A DNA stretch of 64,000 nucleotides from Rhodococcus sp. IEGM 1381 (GCF_030056795.1 NZ_JASHKQ010000015.1:33706-97705); one strand, 5' to 3'. Counted from the stretch's first letter, positions 34,302 to 43,732 are shown. The notes: generated by a model not told the origin, from the sequence alone. Numbers and translations: made by a program.

Positions 34302-35318
34302 ATGTCGAACATGCCGATCATGCTGGGGTTGGAAGGCTATCCGGTGTTCACCGGCGCCGACTTCGAGCAGGCGAGCGCCATGGTGTCCGGAATCATCAAC
34401 CCTCACAAGGCATGGATGAAGTCCGTCGACCGCTCCCGCCTCAATGTTCGCTTCTTCGCCTCTCAACAGGGCGCTGTGACATTCTCCTATCTGCGATACG
34501 GGACCGAAGTAGAGATCAGCGCACCGGATCCGGCGTCGTGCTACTGCCTGATGCTGCCGGTCGATGGTTCGGCCCTCGTCCAGTGCGGTGGCGAGCGCAT
34601 CCTCACGTCGTCGACTCTCGCGTCGGTGCCGTCCCCCGGAGCGCCGCTACGAATGACGTGGTCGGCAGATGCCGCGCTGGCGATCGTTCGCATCGAACGT
34701 GAAGCAGTGGAAGAGCATCTCCGTGGCCTCGTACACGGGCCGTTGACGGTGCCGCTGGAGACGAAGTTGAGTCTCGACTTCGGCGGACCCCGAGGCTCGC
34801 GGTGGCGCTCGGTGTTCGAGCTGCTGAGGGCGGACGCCGCGCAACGTCAGATGGACCCGTCAGGCCTGAGTACTCGCGCCAGCGCATCGGTGGTCAACGA
34901 ACTGGTACTCAATGCCCTCCTGCTCTGGCATCCGAACAACTACTGGGAGCGCCTCGAGCGTCACGACCGTCCCGCACGTGCTCCCTACGTGCGGCACGCT
35001 ATCGACTTCGCTCGGGAACATCTCGGCGAACCGATCACGGTGGCGATGATGGCCCAGCACGCGGGGGTGAGCATTCGGGCGCTGCAGGCCGGCTTCACTC
35101 GGGATGTGGGCTGCTCGCCGTCCGAGTACGTTCGCGACATTCGGCTCGACGAGGTGCGCCGCGAACTGATCCAGTCCGACCTCGCAAACCCGAGAGTCAC
35201 GGACATTGCACTCAAGTGGGGTTTCTCCCACGTCGGTAGATTCGCGCACACGTACCACCAGCGCTTCGGCGAGTTGCCCTCGGAAACACTGCGGTCGCGA
35301 CTTCGCACCCATTCGTGA
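34302..35318 (+). CDS. AraC-family transcriptional regulator
   Basis: This 338-residue protein has an N-terminal AraC_binding_2-like sensor half and two C-terminal helix-turn-helix units, VAMMAQHAGVSIRALQAGF and VTDIALKWGFSHVGRFAHTY. Such regulators usually activate aromatic catabolic genes on binding a pathway substrate. CAGGAG precedes ATG 34302. It is downstream of the second Rieske operon and upstream of the hydrolase and BVMO genes, in the same orientation, so either set may be its target. Confidence 0.93.
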   Translation: MSNMPIMLGLEGYPVFTGADFEQASAMVSGIINPHKAWMKSVDRSRLNVRFFASQQGAVTFSYLRYGTEVEISAPDPASCYCLMLPVDGSALVQCGGERILTSSTLASVPSPGAPLRMTWSADAALAIVRIEREAVEEHLRGLVHGPLTVPLETKLSLDFGGPRGSRWRSVFELLRADAAQRQMDPSGLSTRASASVVNELVLNALLLWHPNNYWERLERHDRPARAPYVRHAIDFAREHLGEPITVAMMAQHAGVSIRALQAGFTRDVGCSPSEYVRDIRLDEVRRELIQSDLANPRVTDIALKWGFSHVGRFAHTYHQRFGELPSETLRSRLRTHS

Positions 35319-35637
35319 CCCCGAGGCGAGCCGCAAGAACGGTGCCGGCTGACGGTGAGCTGCCTTCCGTCACATAAGTCACGCTGACCGTGCCGTCGGG
35401 CAGTTCCGCTGTCGCCCTGTGTGCTGTGCGCGCCGTTCGTGACACTCCGGTCGATGCATGCGGTCATGACTGCGAGCAAAGACGCGATCAGGTGTGAGTT
35501 TTTGTCGCCGTGCGTGTTTCGGACATGAGACGTCGCGAACCGGCTGGCGGCGCCATCGTCACTCGCTTAACGTTGCCTGGAATTAGGAGTGACCTGGATC
35601 TCAGCACCCAGTCTCCCTTCGTGAGAGGAAACGTATT
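35319..35637. other. Intergenic region without recognised gene
   Basis: These 319 bases between the AraC and hydrolase genes hold no frame with family character on either strand. The 3' end carries AGAGGA before the GTG start at 35638, and an A/T-richer stretch near 35560-35590 may be the promoter. Confidence 0.5.
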
Positions 35638-36465
35638 GTGAATGCCACTGAAATCGGTACGGACGACCTTCGGTCACCGGAACCCGAATCGCGGCCGATG
35701 GACCTGCACGGCGAGACGCTCGACATGCTCGTTGGCGGAGAAGGGCCACCCCTGCTGTTCCTGCACGACGCGGGCTCGGCGGGTGCATGGCTTCCTGTCC
35801 ACGGGTTGCTGGCGGAACGTTTCACAGTTCATGCACCGAGCCATCCGGGGTTCGGCCGTTCGTCCGAGTTCTCCAACGTAAGAACCGTCGAAGACATTGC
35901 GCACCTTTATGCTTCGGTCGTGGCCGATCTCGGTCTGCAGCGCCCGTTGACGGTCGTCGGATCTTCGTTCGGCGGATGGATCGGTGCCGAACTCGCCGCG
36001 CGCCATCCTGATGCGGTGGATAGTTTGGTGCTCGTCGACGCTGCCGGCCTCCATCTCACGGACCACCCGATCACCTACGAGTTCGACGCCGATCTGCAGT
36101 GGACCGTCGACACGCTGTTCCACGACCCGGCGGCATTCTTCTCACTCATGCCGGCCGAGCCGGATGACGCCTTCATGCGCGAGGTGCAGCGAAACGCGCT
36201 GGCGTTCAGCCGGTTCGCGCGTGAGTCGAACTGTGCAGATCCAGAGCTTATGGACCTGCTCGGCGCTGTGTCGGCGTCGACGCTCGTGCTCTGGGGCGAG
36301 TTGGACAAGTTGATCGACCTCGAGCACGGGAGGGCGTATGCACGCGAGATCCCGAACGCACACCTCGTGACTATCGGTGACGGCGCCCACGCGGTGGCGG
36401 TCGAGAAGCCGAAATGGGTCGCGGACAACGTGATCGATCATGTCGTTTCCCATCTCGATAGCTGA
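35638..36465 (+). CDS. Alpha/beta hydrolase (meta-cleavage-product-hydrolase-like)
   Basis: The 275-residue enzyme has LLFLHDAGS, HPGFGRSS, the nucleophile Ser110 in GSSFGG, an acid in GELDKLIDLEHG and the catalytic His in GDGAHAVAVEKP. Family members hydrolyse esters or vinylogous diketones after ring cleavage. It precedes the BVMO-like gene by 91 bases in the same direction, so hydrolysis of an ester or lactone made by the flavoprotein is attractive. GTG 35638 is the start. Confidence 0.88.
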   Translation: MNATEIGTDDLRSPEPESRPMDLHGETLDMLVGGEGPPLLFLHDAGSAGAWLPVHGLLAERFTVHAPSHPGFGRSSEFSNVRTVEDIAHLYASVVADLGLQRPLTVVGSSFGGWIGAELAARHPDAVDSLVLVDAAGLHLTDHPITYEFDADLQWTVDTLFHDPAAFFSLMPAEPDDAFMREVQRNALAFSRFARESNCADPELMDLLGAVSASTLVLWGELDKLIDLEHGRAYAREIPNAHLVTIGDGAHAVAVEKPKWVADNVIDHVVSHLDS

Positions 36466-36556
36466 CTCGTGACGGTGCTCGTCGCCGGCGGATCACCGCG
36501 AGCTCGACAGTCGGCTCGGCTCGGCTCGAACGCAACCCATCCCAGGAGGATTGACC

Positions 36557-38215
36557 ATGACCAGTAACGCCAGTGATCGACCGACCGACTACGACGCGAT
36601 CGTGGTCGGAACAGGTTTCGCAGGAATCTATGCCACGCACAAGTTACGAGATCAGCTCGGCCTGAACGTGTTGACGGTCGACACCGCCGGTGACATCGGA
36701 GGTACGTGGTACTGGAACCGGTACCCCGGTTCGCGCTGCGACATCGAGAGCATTCATTACAGCTACTCGTTCTCGGACGAAGTGCAGCAGGAATGGACCT
36801 GGACGGAGAAATTCGCATCACAGCCCGAGATTCTCGAGTACCTGAACTACGTCGTCGACAAGTTCGACCTGCGAAGAAACATGTTGTTCGACACCACTAT
36901 CGAGTCCATGGAGTGGATCGATGGCCGGTGGACCGTGCGGACCGACACGGGGACGGTCTTCACGGCCGACTACGTGATCTGTGGGACGGGGAACCTGTCC
37001 GTCCCCAAGGCCGTCGACATCGAGGGCATCGACTCGTTCGCCGGCGAGGTCTACCTCACCGGACGGTGGCCGCACAGCGGCGTCGATTTCGCCGGTAAGC
37101 GCGTCGGGGTGATCGGCACCGGTTCCACCGGCATCCAGGTCATCCAGGAGGTCTCCAAGATTGCCGACCACCTCACGGTCTTCCAACGGACCGCCAATTA
37201 CGCGACACCTATCGGTAACGGACCGTCCGACGAGCAGCGGGTGAAAGCCGTCAAGGAGGAGTACGCACGGATCCGGGAGGCGTCACGCAACAGTTTCGTC
37301 GGCATCCCGTACGACAAGGCGCAACCTTCTGCTCTCGCCGTATCGGAGGCGGAGCGCCGTAGGACGTTCGACGAATGCTGGGATGCCGGCGGCTTCTCGA
37401 TCGCCTCGGACAGCTTCCAGGACGTCATGTTCGACAAGGCTGCCAACGACACTGTGTCCGAGTACATCCGTGACCGCATCCGAGCCAGGGTCGAAGACCC
37501 CGAGCTGGCAGAACTGTTGGCACCCGACGGGCACGCGTACGGAACCAAACGCCCGCCACTGGAGATCGACTATTACGAGACGTTCAATCGTGACAACGTC
37601 GACCTTGTCGATGTCCGCACGCATCCGATCGAGTCGGTCACACCGACAGGCGTACGCACCGATCTCGGCAACGTCGATCTGGACGTACTCGTACTTGCCA
37701 CCGGCTTCGACGCCATGACAGGTCCGCTGCTGAAGCTGGGTATCAGGGGCAAAGAGGGCAAGTCCCTGAACGACGCGTGGTCGAACGGCCCCAGAACTTA
37801 CCTCGGTGTCATGGTGCACGACTTCCCCAACCTGTTCCTGATCACCGGCCCGCAGAGTCCGTCCGTGCTCTACAACATGCCCCTCGCGATCGAGGACCAC
37901 GTCGATTTCGCTGCAGACGCAATCGCGCACATGCGAGACGCACGTGCGTCGGTGATGGAGGCGGAGCTCACGGCCCAGGACGAATGGGTGGACCACAGCA
38001 ACGCGGTAGCCGAGACGACACTGATGCCGACTGCCGATTCCTGGTACGTCGGTTCCAACGTGCCCGGTAAGCCGCGAGCCGTCATGCTGTATCTGGGTGG
38101 TGCGGCCGGGTACCGAGCGATCTGCGACGATGTGGTGAGCAGCGGCTATCGAGGGTTCGCTTTTTTGCCGCCTGTCCGAAACGAGGCCGAGAACGCCGAG
38201 GCCACAGCCACCTGA
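36557..38215 (+). CDS. Baeyer-Villiger-type flavin monooxygenase with altered fingerprint
   Basis: This 552-residue class B flavoprotein has the FAD motif VVGTGFAGIYATHKLR, GGTWYWNRYPGSRCDIES, the NADPH motif GVIGTGSTGIQVI and late TGFDAMTGPLL. The BVMO fingerprint F-x-G-x3-H-x3-W-P spans residues 161-172 but its His is Leu167 (FAGEVYLTGRWP). Otherwise it resembles phenylacetone- and cyclohexanone-monooxygenase relatives, which insert oxygen next to a ketone. AGGAGG seven bases before ATG 36557 fixes the start. Activity may be ordinary, altered or lost because of the His replacement. Confidence 0.9.
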   Translation: MTSNASDRPTDYDAIVVGTGFAGIYATHKLRDQLGLNVLTVDTAGDIGGTWYWNRYPGSRCDIESIHYSYSFSDEVQQEWTWTEKFASQPEILEYLNYVVDKFDLRRNMLFDTTIESMEWIDGRWTVRTDTGTVFTADYVICGTGNLSVPKAVDIEGIDSFAGEVYLTGRWPHSGVDFAGKRVGVIGTGSTGIQVIQEVSKIADHLTVFQRTANYATPIGNGPSDEQRVKAVKEEYARIREASRNSFVGIPYDKAQPSALAVSEAERRRTFDECWDAGGFSIASDSFQDVMFDKAANDTVSEYIRDRIRARVEDPELAELLAPDGHAYGTKRPPLEIDYYETFNRDNVDLVDVRTHPIESVTPTGVRTDLGNVDLDVLVLATGFDAMTGPLLKLGIRGKEGKSLNDAWSNGPRTYLGVMVHDFPNLFLITGPQSPSVLYNMPLAIEDHVDFAADAIAHMRDARASVMEAELTAQDEWVDHSNAVAETTLMPTADSWYVGSNVPGKPRAVMLYLGGAAGYRAICDDVVSSGYRGFAFLPPVRNEAENAEATAT

Positions 38216-38286
38216 TCGTCGGTTGCATGCCAGGTAAACCGTCCTGGGTTTGATGCCGCTTCGTTCTTTGTGAAGGATGAAGCGGC

Positions 38287-38600
38287 ATGTCGAAGTTTTA
38301 CTCGGCCGAGCAACGTGCGGTGAAGATGGTCCTCGACCATCTCCACGAGTACAACTCCGTGTACGGCGCGCGCGTGCAGAACGATCGGACCGAAATTGGG
38401 AGTCGGCGTGGAGTCGTTCCGGCTCTGGACATGCCAGGCTCAGATCGATGCCACCCAAGCTCTCGGTGCAAACGGTCAAGGAGCAACAGCGCATCAAGGA
38501 GCTCGAGCGTAGAACCGAGATCTCAAGGACGCCAACGAGATTTAAGAAAGTCGGCATCGATTTTCTTCGCGAGGGAGCTCGTCCCCCGCAAGCGGGAGGT
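38287..38600 (+). pseudogene. IS3-family orfA (helix-turn-helix protein), frameshifted
   Basis: The frame opens as MSKFYSAEQRAVKMVLDHLH, then shifts at a GCGCGCGC run near 38370, after which the next frame reads GPKLGVGVES and CQAQIDATQALGANG. Further shifts occur near 38505 and 38540. At least three frameshifts make it non-functional. Confidence 0.75.
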
Positions 38601-38609
38601 GCCCCCACC

Positions 38610-39479
38610 TCGTCGCCGCAGATAGTCCAGTTCATCGATCAGATGCCTGCACAGAACCACCGGGTCGAATCGATCTGCCGCGTGCTCACCGAGCAGGGCG
38701 TGCAGGTCGCCCCACGCGCGTATCGAAATTGGAAGAGTGCACCACCGTCGGCCCGCGCGATCTCCGACGCCTACCTCACCGCCGCTCTCGGCGACACAGT
38801 TTGCGAACCGGAATAGCTTTATGGTCGCCGCGAGATGAACCGCTACCTGCGCAGGAAGGGCCATCACGCTGCTGCCTGCACAATCGACCGCCTCATGACG
38901 GATGAAAGAATGTCCTGCGTCGTTCGAGGCAAACGGCACCGCACCACGATTCACGGCGGCAAGAACGCTACACGGGCCCCTGACCTGTTCGATCGTGATG
39001 TCACATCCGAGGACCCGAATCGGAATTGGGCAATGACTTCACGTACACCAGAACGTGGGCGGGGTTCGTCTACGTCGCGTTCGTCATCGACTGCTTCTCT
39101 CGAGCGATCGTCGGGTGGCATCGCGTCGGCTCAGGGCTCATTCACCACAGCGACGCCGGTCCAGTACACGTCGATCACGTTTGCGGAAACGCTTGTGTTG
39201 GAGAGTATTGCGGCATCGATCGGCAGTGTCGGGGATGCCTACGACAATGCGTTGGCGAAGAGCGAAATTGGATTGTTCAAGACCGAGGCGGTATCGAAGC
39301 GGAGTCCGTTCCTGAATGGCCCCCTGAGGACCATCGACAATGTCGAGTTCGCCACGATGGGGTGGGTCGATTGGTTCAACCAACGCAGCCTGCACAGCAC
39401 CCTCGGCTACCTCACACCGGACGAATTCGAGGAGGTTCAATACAGTCAGGAATCGGCCCTCCGCCCGGAGATGTTGTAA
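38610..39479 (+). pseudogene. IS3-family transposase orfB, frameshifted and internally deleted
   Basis: Pieces in three frames give IVQFIDQMPAQNHRVESICR, RYLRRKGHHAAACTIDRLMT, DFTYTRTWAGFVYVAFVID, HHSDAG and a C-terminal part ending near WVDWFNQRSLHSTLGYLTP. The segment between GWH and the second catalytic Asp is shorter than in intact relatives, so bases were lost. The third catalytic residue also appears changed (AKSEIGLFKTE, where AES is usual). Confidence 0.75.
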
Positions 39480-39747
39480 GCGTAGGAGCGGCAATAAGCC
39501 CGGGACGCTTCAGTGCGCCTTGCGGAGATTGCTGCCGAACCAGGGCTGCTAAAAACTCCTCGCACTGCCTCGCTGTCATGGTCGCGACGGCCTGGCCGCC
39601 GAATCGACGGTGATGTCGTCGAACTCGCCGGCGTGGACGGTGTCGAGGGTCCTGTGGGCGCTCGACTTTATGAATGCAGCTACGGACCGAAAGTCAGCGG
39701 TGTGGAACGCGGACAACTAATTCGGCACCGGACACCTCTGGTTCTGT

Positions 39748-40887
39748 TCACCTCAGCAGCCTGAGGATTCGGGGCAGGGCGTCGTCGACGGTGGCAGCGA
39801 TGATGTCGTAGTGAGTGGCGCCGGGTAAGGGCAAGTAAGTCACGTCGCTGACGCCGCGTGCCAGCAGTTCAGCCGACAAGGCGGTCGTCAGCGCCGGCGG
39901 TACGACTGTGTCGGCCAGTCCTTGTTCGATCACCACTGGCCGGCTGTAACCTTTAGTCGGCACCGACAGGTATTCCCGCAGAGCCGAGGTCATCGCGGGG
40001 TCGGACAGCGATCGGGTCAGGAGTTGTTGTGGAGCAACACCAATCACGTCCTGCCGAAGGTCGGAGATGCAGCTGGCTTCGGCTTGCCCGACGTAGCTGC
40101 GGCCGACCTCGCTGAGATAACTGTCGACATCGAGATCGGGCCGAGAGTCCCTGAGTCCGTACAGAACATAGATCAGGGTGGCCGTGACGCTGTCGAGTTG
40201 CGCAATGCGGGGCACGGTGGGGGAGAGCAACGGCAGAATGGCCTCGAGGTTCGAGGACGGTGCGAATGACATCACACCGCGAAAGTCCGACGGTGCTCCG
40301 TAGATGTCGGCACGTGCTCCGGCGGCGAGTGCAGCAGCGCCACCTTGGGAGTGCCCTGCAGCCACCCAGGTTCGTGACAGCTCGGGGAGTTCGTCCGCTG
40401 CTGCCCTGACGATGTCGGTGACGGCGTTCGCCTCCGAGACGCTGTTGAGATAGTGATGGGCATCCGAGGTTCCGAGTCCGATGTAATCCGTCGAGACAAC
40501 GGCCGCACCGCTTCGGAGAAGTTGGGTGAGCAGCGGCTTCGACAGTTCGACAGCCAACGGGTCCTCGGCGGCCCCGTCGTCCAGCGCTGTGCTCATGGCA
40601 CACGAATCACCGATGCCGACGGTGCCTTTGGCCCACGATACGACCGGCCATCCGCCGGGTGGGGGAGTGCCCGACGGGAGATAGACCTGTCCGCGGGCAA
40701 TTGCAGGACGGCCGTGTTCGTCGGTGGTCGAGTAGGACAGCGCATAGCCCGCCGCGGCACCGTCGATCAGTCGCGGAAGTACATCGATGGATGTGGCCGG
40801 CGCGGCATCGGCGATGGGGGTCAACAGTCCCGCGCCGCCGATCAGCGCCGCAGCTGTCGACAGAATCACTGTAGAGCGAATCTTCAT
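39748..40887 (-). CDS. Secreted lipase (secretory-lipase family)
   Basis: The 379-residue precursor starts with a Sec signal peptide, basic MKIR, a hydrophobic core and a likely cut after ADA near residue 28. The mature enzyme has the nucleophile Ser180 in AAGHSQGG, an Asp region in EQGLADTVVPP and the catalytic His in PGATHYDII. This is the LIP-type secretory lipase family, which hydrolyses acylglycerols or other esters outside the cell. GGAGG before ATG 40887 sets the start. Its promoter is divergent from the FAH-family gene. Confidence 0.88.
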   Translation of the reverse strand: MKIRSTVILSTAAALIGGAGLLTPIADAAPATSIDVLPRLIDGAAAGYALSYSTTDEHGRPAIARGQVYLPSGTPPPGGWPVVSWAKGTVGIGDSCAMSTALDDGAAEDPLAVELSKPLLTQLLRSGAAVVSTDYIGLGTSDAHHYLNSVSEANAVTDIVRAAADELPELSRTWVAAGHSQGGAAALAAGARADIYGAPSDFRGVMSFAPSSNLEAILPLLSPTVPRIAQLDSVTATLIYVLYGLRDSRPDLDVDSYLSEVGRSYVGQAEASCISDLRQDVIGVAPQQLLTRSLSDPAMTSALREYLSVPTKGYSRPVVIEQGLADTVVPPALTTALSAELLARGVSDVTYLPLPGATHYDIIAATVDDALPRILRLLR

Positions 40888-41167
40888 GTCTTCCTCCGGG
40901 ATCGACCGTCGAGGGTGATGAAGGCGGCTCAGCTCGCCACCTGCGCGGCAATATACATGGTCAGTGCTGCTCATCGACCTGCTAGGACAGGGCGCAACCG
41001 TCATCAACCTGGTTCGGCGATCGCGTCCTATTGCTCGCCAGGTTTGGATGAGACGCCGCCCGGACGGACAGGCTCAGCACGTCGCGCAACAGCACCCAGC
41101 TCGCGGCGGTCCCCTCGACGCCGATGTCCTCGCTGGATATTTCCCTCCGACGAGCCCTCACCCCTTT

Positions 41168-41183
41168 CGGAACGAGCGTTCCG
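41168..41183. promoter_or_regulatory. TetR-type operator, copy 1
   Basis: CGGAACGAGCGTTCCG is a perfect inverted repeat with 7-base arms and a 2-base centre. A near-identical copy follows 39 bases on. Confidence 0.7.
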
Positions 41184-41206
41184 GCTTTACCATCATCCAC
41201 ACTTTG

Positions 41207-41222
41207 CGGAACACACGTTCCG
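41207..41222. promoter_or_regulatory. TetR-type operator, copy 2
   Basis: CGGAACACACGTTCCG shares CGGAAC-N4-GTTCCG with copy 1 and ends 20 bases before the FAH-family ATG, so a bound repressor would block transcription of the hydrolase and TetR genes. Confidence 0.7.
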
Positions 41223-41242
41223 TCTTCGAAAGGAACCGAGCG

Positions 41243-42154
41243 ATGAAACTGCGACGGATACGGACTCAGGACGGGTTGCAGCGGCAGAGCTCGGCGTGCG
41301 GCGCGTCCTGGCAATCCACCCTCGACGGGTCGGCCCTGGGCGGGCAGATTTTCGACCTCGAGTGGGAGTTGGCCCGCGCCGACGAACATCTCCGAAACAG
41401 TTCGATGGTGCTGCCGTTGCAGCCGGCGTCGTTCCGGGACTTCATGCTCTACGAAAAGCATGCCATCGATGCCAGCCGAGGTTTGCTTCGACAATTGCAT
41501 CCGATGCAGGAACGAGTGGTCACGGCCGTCGAGGCTCTCACCCGACGTACCTTTCCGCTTCTGCGACCCAAGCAGCTGTTCTGCACACAACCCATGTATT
41601 GCATGTCCAATGCGCTCACCTTCGTACCCTCGGTCACAGTGATCGCCGTTCCTTCCTACTCGCGCGCGTTGGACTACGAACTCGAGATCGGGTTCGTACT
41701 GGCACGCGGGTTGTTCGATGCCACTCCCGATGAGGCTCTGGATGCCATCGGGGCGTTCGTCGTCCTGAACGACTTCAGTGCTCGGGATGTCCGGCGCTCC
41801 GAGATGGACAGCGGATTCGGACCGCAGAAGTCCAAGCACTTCGCGACCTCACTCTCGGAAATCGCCGTCACCGCCGACGAGATCCTGCCCCGCATCGACT
41901 CTCTGCAGGGCACGGTGAGTATCAATGGCACCATCGTGTCCACTGTGTCCAGTGCCGGAATGCAGCACGGAATCGGGGAAGTCTTGACCCATGCCTCCCG
42001 CTCCGAGATCCTGCGACCCGGTGAGCTGTTCGCCACCGGCACCCTGCCCGGGGGTAGTGGTATGGAGACCGGTCACTGGTTGTCGCCGGGGGACACCATG
42101 GAACTCGGCATCGACGGGATCGGCAATATCCGACACGACATACTCGGTTCGTGA
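41243..42154 (+). CDS. Fumarylacetoacetate-hydrolase-family protein
   Basis: The 303-residue protein has the FAH C-terminal fold with metal-ligand segments YELEIGFVLARG (two Glu) and LNDFSARDVRR (Asp), and GELFATGTLPGGSG. Family members hydrolyse acylpyruvates or hydrate and decarboxylate ring-cleavage products. An N-terminal region with FRDFMLYEKH resembles the larger FAH proteins of actinobacterial aromatic pathways. AAAGGA precedes ATG 41243. The TetR GTG overlaps its stop by four bases. Confidence 0.9.
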   Translation: MKLRRIRTQDGLQRQSSACGASWQSTLDGSALGGQIFDLEWELARADEHLRNSSMVLPLQPASFRDFMLYEKHAIDASRGLLRQLHPMQERVVTAVEALTRRTFPLLRPKQLFCTQPMYCMSNALTFVPSVTVIAVPSYSRALDYELEIGFVLARGLFDATPDEALDAIGAFVVLNDFSARDVRRSEMDSGFGPQKSKHFATSLSEIAVTADEILPRIDSLQGTVSINGTIVSTVSSAGMQHGIGEVLTHASRSEILRPGELFATGTLPGGSGMETGHWLSPGDTMELGIDGIGNIRHDILGS

Positions 42155-42831
42155 CCGGAACCACCTCAGAAAACCCGCCACCTCGCACCGCACGGGACGC
42201 CAACCGTGCCGAACTGCAAACCCGGCTGCTCGACACGGCCGAGAAACTGTTCGCCGACCGTGGCTATTTCGGAGTCAGCATCCGCGACATCACCGATGGT
42301 GCCAACACTCGATTGGCCTCGGTCAGTGAGCAATTCGGCGGCAAAGAAAGTCTTTTCCAAGCGGTTCTGGCTCGACGAATCAGACCACTCAACGACGATC
42401 GGCGTGCCCGTTTGGCGAAGCTTCCGGGCCGTGGAGCTCGGGCAGTGCGTCTACGCGTACTGATCGACGCTTTCACCGAGCCGATGCGCTGCCGCTCCGG
42501 CAACCCAGGGTGGGACAACTACTTTCGGCTCATCGCCCAACTCGCCAACTCCGGGCACTCGATCGGACGCCTGATCGTCGACGATTTCAACACCATTGCT
42601 GCCGACTTCATCGCCCAACTCCACACACTGTTCCCTGAGGCGGACGAGGTGGTAGTTCAAGACGCATACCTCCACCTTGTGGCCGCCGCCATGCACACCT
42701 ACTCGAACAATCTCCGGCTCGACAGCCTCACTGGAGGACGCATGCACACCCACGACATCGCCGAACGTCACCAGGCATTACTGAGCTTCGCTGAAGGAGG
42801 CATCACCGCAACGGTGACCCGATCACCGTGA
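42151..42831 (+). CDS. TetR-family regulator of the FAH-family gene
   Basis: The 226-residue protein has a TetR N-terminal domain (LLDTAEKLFADRGYFGVSIRDI, then ASVSEQFGGKESLF) and a helical ligand-binding half with WDNYFRLIAQLANSG. It is translated from GTG inside the FAH stop (GTGA), so the pair is co-expressed. The two palindromes at 41168 and 41207 in front of the operon are its likely binding sites, implying autoregulation. Confidence 0.92.
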   Translation: MTGTTSENPPPRTARDANRAELQTRLLDTAEKLFADRGYFGVSIRDITDGANTRLASVSEQFGGKESLFQAVLARRIRPLNDDRRARLAKLPGRGARAVRLRVLIDAFTEPMRCRSGNPGWDNYFRLIAQLANSGHSIGRLIVDDFNTIAADFIAQLHTLFPEADEVVVQDAYLHLVAAAMHTYSNNLRLDSLTGGRMHTHDIAERHQALLSFAEGGITATVTRSP

Positions 42832-43022
42832 GCGTGAAGTAGCGGCTCGTCCCCGACTACATCGGTCGATTCCGCGGAAGGCTCCCGCAGTGCATCACGG
42901 TTCGTCGAGACCTGGTTGCCTGCCGGGCACTGCGCGGTGTGTCGCGCGTGTTACGCCGCGGGTCCTCTGGGTTAAGGATTTCTCGAATCTTCAAATTTCG
43001 ACCCGTTCATCTCTGGATGCAG

Positions 43023-43037
43023 TGTATACAACGTATA
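43023..43037 (+). promoter_or_regulatory. GntR operator / -10 region of the 5-oxoprolinase operon
   Basis: TGTATACAACGTATA includes the palindrome TATAC-AAC-GTATA and ends on the A of ATG 43037. TATACA at 43025-43030 is at -12 to -7, the same leaderless geometry as at 8713 and 14670. Autoregulation by the GntR product is inferred. Confidence 0.65.
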
Positions 43038-43732
43038 TGGCTTTCGAGACTCGTGGACCGCACCGCATCGACGGTGGTGATCTGACCTCCCAGCTGCGTA
43101 CAGCGATCGTCGAGGGCGTCTACCCTCCCGGTCACCGTTTGGTGCAGGAAGAGCTGGCCGATCGATTCGGGGTCTCGCGCATCCCGTTGCGTGAGTCGCT
43201 CCGAACCCTTGTCGGGGAAGGGCTGCTTCGATCCGAGCGTGGGCGCGGAACGTTCGTCACCGCGCTCGATATCGAGGAGATCGACGAAATCTACGATCTC
43301 CGCCGGCTGATCGAACCCAGCTTCGCGGGGCACGTCGTCGAGCGGGTATCCCGACGCGATATTTCGCGATTCGAGGCCATGGCCGAGGACATGGACGACG
43401 TCTCCAGCGCTGGCGCGGACACCTGGTCACGCACCAATCTGTCGTTTCACCTCGATATGTACCGGCTGTCGAGGCTGCCGATGCGCTACGAGGTCATCGC
43501 CCAGATGTATCACCGGCTCGAGCCGTACTCCCGCTTCTACGTTCACGGCACCAATGCGTACGAGCGGGTGCAGTGCGAGCACAAGGGGATGGTCGAGGCC
43601 CTCTCCGCCGGTGACGAGAAGGGGTTGGCCGATCTCATCCTCGCCCACATCGAGGGTGGTCAGACGGGCCTACACCGTGCCTGGGAGAACTCGGCCGACG
43701 ACATGAACACGTATTGGAGGGCAAAGCTGTGA
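43037..43732 (+). CDS. GntR-family regulator, FadR/FCD subfamily
   Basis: This 231-residue protein has the winged helix LVQEELADRFGVSRIPLRESLRTL and RGTFVTALDIEEIDEIYDLRRLIEP, then an FCD domain with the metal/ligand His in EHKGMVEALSAGD. It is the first gene of the operon it probably controls: its stop overlaps the PxpA GTG. The leaderless ATG 43037 is preferred over an upstream frame because the operator ends on it. Confidence 0.92.
   Translation: MAFETRGPHRIDGGDLTSQLRTAIVEGVYPPGHRLVQEELADRFGVSRIPLRESLRTLVGEGLLRSERGRGTFVTALDIEEIDEIYDLRRLIEPSFAGHVVERVSRRDISRFEAMAEDMDDVSSAGADTWSRTNLSFHLDMYRLSRLPMRYEVIAQMYHRLEPYSRFYVHGTNAYERVQCEHKGMVEALSAGDEKGLADLILAHIEGGQTGLHRAWENSADDMNTYWRAKL

Larger units (their letters stand above)
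38235..39512 (+). mobile_element. Decayed IS3-family insertion sequence
   Basis: Imperfect terminal inverted repeats of 26 bases, 38235-38260 and 39487-39512, match at about 20 positions and share GTCC, GGG and TGCCGCT blocks. The 1.28 kb span is normal for IS3. Inside are orfA-like and orfB-like reading frames broken several times. No target-site duplication is visible (flanks CAGG and GTGC), which suggests an old insertion or later rearrangement. Confidence 0.75.
40888..41242. other. Divergent intergenic region, lipase and FAH-family gene
   Basis: No gene was recognised in these 355 bases. Both operators for the TetR-type regulator lie in its right-hand 75 bases, close to the FAH-family gene rather than the lipase. 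Confidence 0.5.

Noticed and set aside
39513..39747. Possible small gene between the IS3 remnant and the lipase
   Set aside because: Frames here show no recognisable family and no start signal; likely scrambled flanking DNA.
43023..43037. Membership of the 43023 site in the same regulon as 3465-23645
   Set aside because: Its inverted repeat is shifted (TATAC-AAC-GTATA) and it fronts another GntR gene, so similarity may only reflect the shared FadR-type recognition style.
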